64,000 nucleotides of DNA from Cololabis saira. Its lineage: Eukaryota > Chordata > Actinopteri > Beloniformes > Belonidae. Where the stretch lies: positions 13,714,441 to 13,778,440 of the forward strand of contig NC_084607.1 of NCBI RefSeq assembly GCF_033807715.1, read 5' to 3'. Below, in pieces: positions 12,879 to 23,399 of the stretch; the first letter of the stretch is position 1; each line of letters starts with the position of its first letter. The notes beneath the pieces were generated by a model. The model was given only the letters and a program-made list of their open reading frames with translations, was not told the origin of the DNA and searched no databases. The position numbers and the translations under genes were made by a program.

Positions 12879-13687
12879 GTCAACAAATCCATTAAAAGCC
12901 AAAAATGTACATACACACATACATTTTAATTTATAGCTTTTTCAAAGGCTTGCAAACCTTTTATCTGTTGTGTATCATTTTCTGCAGGGTTTTAATCCAT
13001 ATTTTGCCCTCAAATGTGTGATTTTGGCAGCAGGATGTGATATGTGAGACTAATCTTAAATATGTGAGTAGTCAACCAGAGTGGCAAAGTGATGTGTATT
13101 TTAATTATTTTAGATGACACCATAACTCTTAGGTATATAGAGATCTCTAAACACTGGATACACAGTTAAGACTTTGGAGGATAGAGCTGTTTGATTGTTT
13201 TATGGGATTTGTTGTTGGGATGAAACATAAAGAATACCACCAAACTAAAGTTTACACCTACAACCAGAGCAGCTGTCTCAAAGCAAAAAAGTGAAATCCT
13301 GCAGAGGATTCATAAAGAAGTCAGTTTTTCCTCTCACATCGTTACCAGAAGTGAGTCTAGTGTGATATAATTATTGGCTTTGAATCAAAGGGCTTGACAC
13401 ATTTCTACGAGCAGCATCAAGAACTTCCTCAGATTGAAAGTTATGAAACTGGGTGCACAAAATTAAGAAAAACAGGCCAGGAGTGAAACATGAACGACCT
13501 CTGCCGTTCACACATTTCAGATAAACAATGAGACCGGTATGAGTGTTTGGCTCTGTCAGGGTCCGCACACACACACTGGGCTGGTCAGTACAAACCAAAC
13601 ATACCGCAGCAACAGTCTCTCAGATGTCACCTATGGTGAGAGTGAAACACCTCCAATCGTGACCTTGTCACCAGGGTCAGAAAACCA

Positions 13688-16600
13688 TCAGATGCCGTCG
13701 TAGTCCTGCCTGCTGGAAACAGCCACCCACTCTGCCACAAAAAAGGAAATGGAGCCGAAGAAGCCCACGATGACCAGGATGAGCAGCTGCCAGTGCAGCA
13801 GCAGGTAGTTGCTGTAGAAGAAAGCCATGGCAGCCATGATGGACTGCAGAAGAAATAAACAGAACATGGTTCACTTAAAAGTAGAGTTAATTTCCTATCC
13901 AGATGTTTTTTCTGTAATCGTCACCTGGATGAACTTGAAGACGGCGAAGGCAGGGGCGCTGTTGTCGTGGAACACGTAGCCGATGATGCTGAGGAGCTGC
14001 GTGTTGAAGCAGCTGTCACCGAAGCCGAGCAGGAAACTGCAGAGCATCGCCACACTGACGCTAAAACGCAGGACGGAGGAGTCACCACACCGTAGTTGTG
14101 CAAATTCAAGACACGGCGCTCACAATGCACGTTAAATACAACAGAAATGCAGCGATGAGGTCAGTTCTCTTTTGTTTGTTTTTAATGGCACTCGGCTATT
14201 ACATGTTAAAGTAACTCTACATAATAAAAACTTCTTAGTTTCTCAAAGGTGTAAATTGAGAGATTACTTATGACCTCTCAGGGCTCCATTGAGCTTTCTG
14301 ATTCCTTTGTCTGAAGTTTATACATAATCCGTACATTAATCAACAGGATTAACTCAATTAAACGACAAATACCACACTCTGAGTCAATTCAAAGTGTAAC
14401 TCAACCTCAAATATTTTCAACCACAGGAATGGCTAGTTTCAAAATTAAACTGAAAGAAGCTGCGTTTCGACATAATATTATGTTACAATAGTCTATTAGA
14501 AAACTACGTTAAGGGAATCCATTCATGTTAATATTTCTATCACTCAGGTTACTTATTAATTTACATTGTACTCGGTACATTACATTCTACTCTGTAATTT
14601 ACATTGATTTGCATTGTATTATTGAATGTTCATATTATTATTATTAGTGTTATTTAATGTTCATATGCACTGAGAAAATCATGTTAATATTTTCAGGTTA
14701 ATTGATCCATGTAATTCTTTGTATAAATGCTGTATTGTTGATTAATTGTTTGATTTAATGTGGACCCCAGGAAGAATAGTCATATTTATGAGGACTAATG
14801 GGGATCCAATAAATAAAAAAAATAAAAAATATGAAATGTTCGGCAAAGAATCACTAAATTTGGAATGGCTCCGAAGTGTATTTAGTAACAAATAAGTTAC
14901 AAAATTAAAAAAAGAGAGAAAAAAAGAGAGATTTTGTCTTTTTCATTCATGCTTCATTTAGACAAGACAATTTTCGATCATTCATGTGGCTCAAATGCTG
15001 CAGTAGTTACTGTTTTGTGTGCGCTTTTCTTTACCTGGGGGTAATGTAAGCCTCCAGATCTGTTCCTGCCTCTGGAGCCAGAGGAGCATCGCTGGCAATG
15101 TTGAGAAAAATCAGGTAAAATGCGATGAAGTGAGTGATGAGTCCCAGCAGCACCACAGGGTTCCTCCCGAACCGGTTGCTTTTGTTCAGCAAGCCAAACA
15201 CCCCCCCTCCTGGTCAGGAAGCAGGACAGCACAGTGCCGCTCTCAGTTTAAAGCTTTAACAGGACAAAATGCTTTACAAATGAAAAGATCCAGCATAAGA
15301 GACTCACCTAGGATCTCTCCTATGCCAATGAAAATACCAGAGATCCCAATCAAGCTCTTGGCGTCGGTACCAAAGCGAGTCATGGAGCCGATACAAGTCC
15401 CATACACGCCGCTGTAAAAAGTCAGTTCAAGGCCTGGTGGGGCAGACGACGCAGGATGCATCAATTCATCAATTCAGACTCTGTTATGCTCTACAGTGTC
15501 CAGTTAAGGACTACACTGGGTTAAACATTTAAAAAGAACTGAAGATCAGAGTTTAGAATGAGTCTAGAAAATCAAATGAATCAATCAGTCAAAAAGCAAA
15601 CCTGAAATCAGAGCAAAAACTACTTTTTGGTGAAACTACTCAAGAACCTTTTTTATTTTAATTCTGCAATCATTGCCAAACAGGGCCAGAAAAAAGGTAC
15701 ATGTACCTTTTAAAACTGTGATTCTTTAGTTTTATTATGAACAGAGATAAAATTCTGCTCTGAAAGTTAAGACAGTTTTGTCCATTTGGTTCCAGATTTA
15801 TTTAATTTACATCCTGTTATGATTGTTTTTTTTACCTTTTCAAGGTACTTACTATTAATTTAATTGTCAACATTTATTTATTTTGTTAAGTCATTTATAA
15901 AAGAACAAATAATAGTAACTCCGGTCATGTTTATGCCATCTCAGAAAAAAGTCAAATAACCACAACCTGAAACTTTTTCAAGTTTCTAATTCCACCCACC
16001 TGTATATCCTATAGAGACGCTCAGCAGCAGCATTTCTTTGGTTACAAACATTTTACAAGCTCTAACTGAAAAAAGAAAGCAGATGTCAAAACAACAGGCA
16101 CCTCAGTTCAAGCCATGAAGTGAAAGTTATTTAAGAAAAGACACTTACTAAAAGCATCATAAGCTTGATAGCAGAGACCTGGGGTTGAGCTGAAGAGAGA
16201 AACAGAGAGCAGAGGATGTTGAGTTATTCTTCTGGTGGGAAGCTGATTAAAATCCTCACACTGCTGCCTGGTCGTGTGATGACCCTTCATGAAGATGACC
16301 ATTCATGCCCCGATCTGTTTCTTTAAAAAGTATTCTGACAAGATATGTAGAGGCATCTAATATAAGATACATCAGGAAGCTCAAGCAGAGCTGCTGCCAG
16401 ATGTTTTGGGTGTAACTAACGGAACCAATAAAACCATAATTGGAAACCAGAGTCCTCCTGAATCACCACCAAGTCCTATTTCAACATAAACAGCAGCCTC
16501 AATTTAAAGCGACACTACGTAACTTTTCCACCTTAATATCATATTTCCAGAGTCATTGTGATGGTTTAATGAAACCTCTGTCATGGTCTGAGGGGGTCTG

Positions 16601-19600
16601 TATTGCCTTCACTGGCACTATGTAACTTTGAGGAGCATGGTAGGAACCCTGCCACACTAAAAAACTACACATTTTACGGCTTTGACTGCTTTACGGCATA
16701 AACGTCACTTCCCCCTCCTTCCCGATTCGCAGTCGAGACGAAAATGGGCGGGGCGTGAAGCGCAGAGCTCCGCAGGAGCTGGTAACCCGTGCTGCGTTGT
16801 GGCTGCAGCAGCTCCACATAACAGACCAGGGAAAAGATCCTAATGGTTTAACTTTTCAACGGTTTCCTGCTCGGAGGCAGAACCACGCAGGCCAAGTATC
16901 TGATATAACAGAGTAAAAGAGTGAAAGACTCGTCGGCTCGCTTTGGATCGCGGCTGTAACGACCAAACACACAGTAAAGCTTGAATTATGGTTCTGCGTT
17001 AAATCGACGCAGACCTACGGCGTAGGGTACGTGGCGACGCGCAACGTACGGTGCGTGTCGCCGCGTACCCTCCGCCGTAGGCTCTGCGTCGATTTAACGC
17101 AGGACCATAAACAGCCTTAAACCACAAACACTCACACAGACCGGGTCGGATAAAAACACGGGTTTTATTCCCCACTTCTCCAGCTAAACGCAGTTGCTGG
17201 CCAGCTCTCTGCGGTGCAATTAACCCCAATCTTCAGATAAAACTAGTTTGTTGAGGAAAAAATATTAACTCTTATTTGTAGCTGCAGAGGAAAAAAAATA
17301 ATCTCACGAGGAAAACAAAAATATTGCTCACGCGTCGTAGTCTCTTCAGCATAATATAGCAGTCAAAAAAAAAAGAAAAGAAAAGAGAAGTAGGAGGGAT
17401 ACAAAACATGTACTGTATGTTGTACTATTATACAAATTTATTGAAACACATGGCTCTTCAGTAGAGATTTCATATGGATCCAGACCGTTAATAATCATTA
17501 TTTTCTCCATATACCGCTCCCTGGCTTCCTTGTTTAAGGTATCCCGGTAAATTCCAGTTCCTTTCCAGCAGTTTAACATCTTTTTTTTTGCGTTCCGTCT
17601 GTTCACTTGGTGAAACAGAAAAGCGTCCCGTGTTCTCTCATCAAAACAAATGCACGTGACGGGACAGGAGTTTTCCGGCAGTACGCGCTGGTGCTCATGG
17701 GAAACGTAGTGTTCTTTCTGGTAAAACACTACCGCTTTTGTCCAAAAGATGCCGCCAAACTCAGAAAAGCTGAAAGTTACGTTGTGCTGCTTTAAAAGGA
17801 CAGAATAATGTTTGTTAAAAATTGATGATATATTTTTTTAAGTCACATTTTGGGAAAGCAGTAGGAAGTTTACTCAACAGGAAGAAGAGAGATGACAGCT
17901 TTACCCCTGGGCATCATCGGGGGATTTTGACAAACCCTCAGCCTTAGTAGTTAAAAAATAATAAGGTAAAGAAAAAGGTGGAGAAAAGGGTAAAGAAAAA
18001 GTCGAATGCTGTGGTTTAAAAGTTCTATTTCTGGTTCTGTTGGTTAATTATATAGAAACCGAATCGCTGGTAAATTATTCAGAGGGCAAAGAGCAGACAG
18101 AAATGTGGGACAAAGTTTTTTCTCCCACTGGGCAGTTTTTACCTGCCATTGTTTATGTAATAATTGCTCTGGGTCTCTGGAAAGCGCCTAGAGACAAGCT
18201 GTGTTGTAAAAGATGCTATATAAATAAAATTGAATTGAACAGAGCAAAGGTTTGACATATTTAGATAATGTTTAGATGGAAACAAACCTGCCTCGTCATA
18301 TTTAGTAATACCAAATGTATATTTTGCGTTTATTTTTGATTATGGAGTCGAAAACAATTCAAGCTTATAACCGTTCTCTCACCTGCCCATGGAGCTTTCT
18401 GCAGAGTCACCTTGCAGCAGCGGCTCCCTCCCCTCGGGAGGAGAGGGAGTGTCGTTGTCAGGTTTCCTGATGAGAAAGAAGAGGAAGCAGCCGACCAAAC
18501 TGATCACGGTCAGAGAGATGTACACGGTCTGACGGTCCTTGTCTGAGACACAAAGTGAGTCAGAAGCTTAAAATTAACCTTCGTCACAAGAAGAGAATTC
18601 TGGAAAAAGCATGAAAGATACATGCAGGCACACGCACACGCACAAACAGCAGGGTATTCATTCGAATACAGCAGCTTTCATACCCGTGATGTGGTCGTGT
18701 CCATGCCAGGCACAGTAGATGTAGAGATTGCCAAAGAATAAGCTGCAGAGAGATGATAAATATGGCAAAACTTATATTTATAAAAAAATTTAAGAATATA
18801 TATGAAAGCTTACATAACCCTTAATATAAGTCAGGATTCTAGTTGATGTGAAATGAGACACAAATGACTATCCATCTCAACTTGCCGTGGAGTGATCCTA
18901 AGTCTGGTGGTAAAATGTCACTTTGAAAAAAAAAAAAAATACCTCGTTCATTAGATTCATTCACGAGGAGTGAGCTTCAGGTTGAGATTGGTTCTTGATT
19001 CATGAAAATCCAGCTGTTTTGCCTTTACTTCAAAAAAAGTAATATTGGACTACAAGTTAAATCAGAGAAATATCAGAGTATAAATCAGATTCGTCTCCTG
19101 CTTGTCCCATGTATTTAAATAAAATCTCCAGATCCTATAAAACACAACTCAACTGCCTTCTTTTGACAGTCTTGTGCTCCTCTTCATTCAATTCATCATG
19201 AAGAGGATTTTCAATCAATTAGTGAACAGAACCTGATCCAATTTTGGCTCAATTCCACTTTGGATAAAAGTCATCCAGTGCATTAGCAAAGTGCCTTAAC
19301 ATTAAGGTGCGAGAAAAGACAGTTTACACTTGCTATCCACGTTCTTTATACAAATACACACACACCGCCTACGTCACGCACGTCAGCTGTGGGGGATTAT
19401 ATGGGTTAAAAACGAGGGACCATAGTCAGCAGAAGAAGTTGAGGAAATTGAGGAACAGCCTTACTTAAAAAAAGAAAAAAAAGGAATGTCTGTGGGTTGA
19501 TTTAGGTCAGGGAGCCTGAACCCTGCTTCAGAGGAAGAGTACAACTCAAGTAAATGTGAACTATAATGAGAACCACCGATACTAAACTTATTTTATATAG

Positions 19601-19824
19601 CTTTAAAAAAAAAAAAGAAAAAAAAATACATATTATATCCTCTATTTCAAAAGCTTACAATTTTCCCTACGGTCTTAAATTAATTTGAGCTGCTTTGGTC
19701 AAAATACCAAGTGACAGCAGAACAGTTCCCTTTTCAACAGCTGATTTTCGATCAGATTAGGTTAGACTTCCTTTATAAGTCCCACAATGAGGAAATTACC
19801 GTCATTACAGCAGCAACCAAAATA

Positions 19825-19868
<44 letters not shown>

Positions 19869-21342
19869 TAAACAATATAAACAGTTTTGTGTTCTTTTAA
19901 TTTACATTGCACATTAAGATATGCCTGATTGAAGTGTTGATACTGCACATGAATATTTTAAAAGGTATTAAATGAGCCCCACTCCACTCAAGTCCTTTCT
20001 TCTGAGAGTTATGCCGCATTTCAAATCACTCCTACACTTCGGACCTTTAATGCAAATGCAAAAATTGCACAGAACTGACTTTCAGCAACACTTCAGGTAT
20101 ATAATAACTGTATAACAGCGCAAAACATTTTACGCGTGTGACTGCGCAGTAGATCTGAAACATAAAATTGAAAAAAATATATGATTTGTATCTAGTTTGA
20201 ATACTGAAAACGCTGATAAGCAGTTTTCCATATGCTGGATGAATGAGTTTACCTGAACTGGAGCAGTGACCAGAATATGCCACTGTTTCTTCCAATGGTG
20301 CTTTCAGAGGAATTGATGGCGAGCACATTTCCCTGAGCTGTCCAGAGCACTAGATTGCAGAATAACTTATCAATACAGGGTAGAAAGAATAAGGGAAAAC
20401 AAAATACATTTCCACGCAGAAATACTTGATATTATCCCCCATACCTGCTGCTGCAATTCCTACCAATACAGATGCAGTATAGAAACTCCAGGTGTACGGG
20501 TAGATGAACATAGCAATGTAACCACTACAGAAAACAAAGCAAACACACATCAAGAGCCTGGCTAGGCCTGAAAGATCAGACGGAGTTGGCAAGTGTGCAC
20601 TTACCTGTAAAAAAGGCCACTGAAGAACATTGAGAGTTGTGGTCCGATAACTGCTACCACTGAGGGGGCGATGAGGTTGGATGCAGAGAAAACTCCATAA
20701 ATGATGGCCATGCTGCAAGCGACACATGAGTTAGTAGTTGTGGAAAATGCTTATTTCTCAGAGACGCTTTTCCGTCAGATGAAGGCCATCCAGAAAGTTC
20801 ACTGAAAACCCAAACTAACTAAGAAATCTTTGTCCTCTGAAGTTGTTTACCAAAAATGTAATTATCCCGCAGGGATTCCTGAGAGCCACTAATTGGATTA
20901 CGCCCACCAATGCTGGGTAAAACTTCAGCCACCAGTAGACACCAGGATGGACAGAAGGCAGTGAAACAATAACTACATGCAACTGAATTTTAGTATGCAT
21001 GTTAGTACATTTTCTTTTACATCCCTTTCATTTATAATTCCTCATTCATTTCCTCCTGTATATTCAGTGTTTTTCCTGCTCCACCTCCACACACCAGTCG
21101 TTTACCTTGTATAGCCGCTCCCGTGGAACTCGGTGCTGTTGAAGCTCTTGATAACAGTTTGCTGCAAAGACAAATTAAAGTTACGTTTGAAATTTACAGT
21201 CTGGGTTATTTGCAAATGATCCAAAAGGGTCCATCAGTAAACCTACCTCTATGTTGCCACATGTTTGAAAAGCAGTGAACATCAGCATAAAGCCAACCCC
21301 AAGGATAATAATGTTGGAGAGCCTCTTCCCCTCTGGACTCAT
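13688..21342 (-). CDS. mfsd11: UNC93-like protein MFSD11, complete, 13 coding exons
   Basis: Joining GT-AG exons gives 451 aa beginning MSPEGKRLSNIIILG and ending DYDGI (human is about 449). Coding exons, in order on the minus strand: 21247-21342, 21106-21161, 20605-20712, 20445-20524, 20253-20349, 18684-18742, 18383-18542, 16149-16189, 16000-16065, 15308-15433, 15035-15209, 13925-14060, 13688-13843; phases are consistent throughout. The protein is a polytopic UNC-93/major-facilitator-type membrane protein with about 12 hydrophobic helices. Landmarks matching MFSD11 are HGSGYTSMAIIYGVFSASNL, SIGRNSGIFW-like STIGRNSGIFW, LELTFYSGVYGTCIG and GDSCFNTQLLSI. A hydrophilic loop (about residues 195-235, exons 7-8) is the most divergent part and includes a 41-nt microexon. 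The substrate is unknown for the family. An intron holds a transposon (16508-17791). Confidence 0.95.
14560..14830 (+). mobile_element. LINE 3'-end fragment in mfsd11 intron
   Basis: The segment containing 'GGACCCCAGGAAGAATAG', then 'CTAATGGGGATCCAATAAA', then an A-rich tail is a frequent teleost LINE 3' terminus. It lies in the intron between exons 11 and 12, antisense to mfsd11. The 5' boundary is uncertain. Confidence 0.65.
16978..17117. mobile_element. 140-bp palindromic MITE (PIF/Harbinger-like), TAA target duplication
   Basis: The element is almost entirely palindromic. It starts AGCTTGAATTATGGTTCTGC, has GC-rich CGTCG/CGACG inner arms, and ends with the inverted sequence. TAA flanks both sides (16975-16977 and 17118-17120). 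A 3-bp TWA duplication is typical of PIF/Harbinger. It has the same length and family as the element at 49306-49445 and is inserted inside the TTAA transposon. Confidence 0.88.
17346..17729 (-). pseudogene. decayed transposon-encoded ORF within the TTAA element
   Basis: This minus-strand open frame of 127 codons lies wholly inside the transposon. The first 90 residues look protein-like: charged, with NRRNAKKKMLNCWKGTG and ARERYMEKIMIINGLDPYE. The C-terminal 35 residues are a hydrophobic read-through into A/T-rich sequence. The 'NGLDPYE' block recalls N-terminal regions of uncharacterised fish proteins linked to transposons, but that is an impression and no domain is assigned. It is not part of mfsd11. 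Confidence 0.45.
18110..18243 (+). mobile_element. L2-type LINE 3' tail in mfsd11 intron
   Basis: The segment 'GGAAAGCGCCTAGAGACAA' ... 'GCTATATAAATAAAATTG' plus AATTGAAC repeats is the well-known 3' end of a fish L2-like LINE. It sits about 140 bp from mfsd11 exon 7, antisense to the gene. Confidence 0.75.
19745..19805 (-). mobile_element. LINE 3'-end fragment, reverse orientation
   Basis: 'TTAGACTTCCTTTATAAGTC' followed by 'CCACAATGAGGAAATTACC' matches a frequent fish LINE terminus (GGTAATTTCC...AAGGAAGTCTAA) read on the minus strand. A TA tract follows. Confidence 0.55.
19825..19860. repeat. (AT)n dinucleotide repeat
   Basis: About 36 bp of AT in mfsd11 intron 5. Confidence 0.9.
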
Positions 21343-21665
21343 TTTGGAGATTATTTGGATTCCTTGATGTGGTGAATGACGTAAAAAAACAACAAAAACA
21401 AAACAGTGAGTCAGGCATCAGGAAAGCAGGAAGTACAAAGGAATATAAACCAGAAATATTAGTTAATCATCTTGAGACATCACGTAAAGGGGAAAAACAA
21501 TTCATTTTTTACGACACTTTCACTCACGCAGGACATTTATGAATTAATTAGATGTCATCGACATGTGACATGTAACATCACAGAGCAACAACTTGTGATA
21601 TATATGTTTTATGTGAATATTAACACAGCTCAAACTGAAAAAACAAGCGACATTAAGTGACTCAC

Positions 21666-21990
21666 CAAAGCCAGCGAGAACGTTTAGCTAAGCTGCTCTT
21701 CTTTCTGCTCCTCAGTATGTCATCAATAACATAGTTAGCTCATCGATAAAGGTCCGGTTTCTTTAGCCATTTATCTGTCCCAAACGGCCCCTGAGTCGAT
21801 TGAAAGTAAATGTTTCCGTGGTGTTCAACAAAAACAAAGAGGCTTTCAGGGCGCCGGTGAGCAGGACGGTCCAGAAGTGGAGACTGGTCATGTGAGCGGG
21901 TCAGCTGACGAGCAGCTCCACTAGATCTACGAACCATCCCCAACCCGGAAGCGGAAGTAACCCGCCGTTTAGCCCCATCCACCATATATA
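21666..21990 (-). promoter_or_regulatory. mfsd11 5' non-coding exon and promoter region
   Basis: The sequence here is more CpG-rich than its surroundings. On the minus strand, ...GCTTTG|GTGAGTCA at 21666/21665 is a good splice donor for an untranslated first exon leading to the ATG exon at 21342. At 21945-21958 two abutting ETS-type cores (CCGGAAG, GCGGAAGT) lie near the likely start site, as in many housekeeping promoters. Exact transcription start sites cannot be seen. Confidence 0.55.
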
Positions 21991-21999
21991 CATGTCTAT

Positions 22000-22080
22000 G
22001 CCATCCACAACTTTATTGGCCAAGTTTGAACAAGACAGACAGGGAATTTGACTCCGGTTATTTCGCTCACTGTACAGTGT
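22000..22080 (-). mobile_element. LINE 3' UTR fragment, reverse orientation
   Basis: 'ACTTTATTGGCCAAGTTTG' ... 'GACTCCGGTTATTTCGCTCA' is the reverse complement of the sequence near 47796-47876, so both are copies of one LINE 3' end. Confidence 0.65.
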
Positions 22081-22641
22081 TAGGATTTTATGAAATTGTT
22101 TAAAGGTTTGAAGGGTTTTTCTATAAGATTATACACTGGTGGTTTTTCTCTATTTGCAGGGTCAACTCCTTTTTTGTGACTAGGCTGTTAAATAGTGTTT
22201 GTTTAGGTGAGGACAATGAAGAGAAACAGATGTTTTAACACTGATGGGTCTCATCTGTGATCTGGGTTGACATCCTAAACAGGAAGCAATAAACAGGGAT
22301 ATACGGCTGAAGGTCTGATATGTTTGGCAGATGGGGTTCACGTACAAAGAACACCTCCCTTTTTAGTATAAATACGACTGGATGCATGCAGGAACTGTTC
22401 AAGCCAAGAGAGGGCAAGCATGACCTCAGGGGAACAGCAATGTTTGAGACAACAACACTTAGAACAAATACAAAGGGCAAATGTATATCCGTTTTAGGTA
22501 AAACTGTGGAACTCATTAGACAACAACCTTAAACTAGCAAACTCAATAAAATCATACAAGATATTATTCAAAGCAAAGGTAATGGACACATATATAGAAG
22601 CACAATAAGCAAACAAAGAAGAATCTACACATGTATGCGTG

Positions 22642-22772
<131 letters not shown>

Positions 22773-22904
22773 CGGTATGAACATATGCATGTATAGTATG
22801 TCGGATTTGATGTATAGACACGATACACATGCACGAAATGAAATGACAACCTAAATTGGTTTTGTCAGTTTCTTTAGCATCTTTTCACTTTCTGTTTTCA
22901 GAGC

Positions 22905-23002
<98 letters not shown>
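22905..23002. repeat. (TTA)n trinucleotide microsatellite
   Basis: About 33 uninterrupted TTA units. Confidence 0.96.
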
Positions 23003-23399
23003 GTTCTTTTTGCATATTCTATTATGTTAAAAGGTGGGCAAGATAAGCTTTATGCTTCAAGCCCAGACCTTTTTGGTCAAAATAATCACCATGTTGACCA
23101 AAGAAAAACCTGTAAATGTTCATTATCTTGCTTATTGATTTTTATGCTTATAATTGACCGAAATAAAGATGAACTAACTAACTATGTAAGCTTTACAATA
23201 TTTTTACTGAGTAAGTTTTATTGTATTTTTTTCTGTCCTGCTCTCAACCCCTGGAATGTTTGATTGATAATGACTGTTTGTGTATTAATGTTGTATACGA
23301 CATACTGTATCGTCATTGTTGTATACACTGTTCTCAGTCTTAGTATACTTTTGTTGTGAATGTCAATAAAGACGAAAAAAAAAGAAAAAAGTTTGTTCA

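Larger units (their letters stand above)
7005..13600. other. intergenic and mfsd11 3'-flanking DNA, simple repeats only
   Basis: About 6.6 kb without a supportable gene. It holds a 44-base poly-A run (10314-10357), a short TAA repeat near 11748 and a TA tract (12790-12844). Possible mfsd11 polyadenylation signals are overlapping AATAAA copies on the minus strand at about 12867-12878, about 0.8 kb past the mfsd11 stop. Confidence 0.45.
16508..17791. mobile_element. TTAA-flanked DNA transposon (Kolobok- or piggyBac-like), 1284 bp, in mfsd11 intron 7
   Basis: The two ends read AGCGACACTACGTAACTTT and, on the other strand, AGCAGCACAACGTAACTTT. Each is flanked by TTAA (16504-16507 and 17792-17795). 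A TTAA duplication is the hallmark of the piggyBac and Kolobok superfamilies; the lack of the CCCT-type end of piggyBac favours Kolobok, as an inference. The interior has a nested MITE (16978-17117) and a decayed minus-strand ORF (17346-17729). No full transposase is present. Confidence 0.8.

Noticed and set aside
18383..18542. Dileucine lysosomal sorting signal in the MFSD11 loop (EGREPLLQ)
   Set aside because: The acidic residue is not at the required spacing for [DE]xxxL[LI], so it is only a near match.
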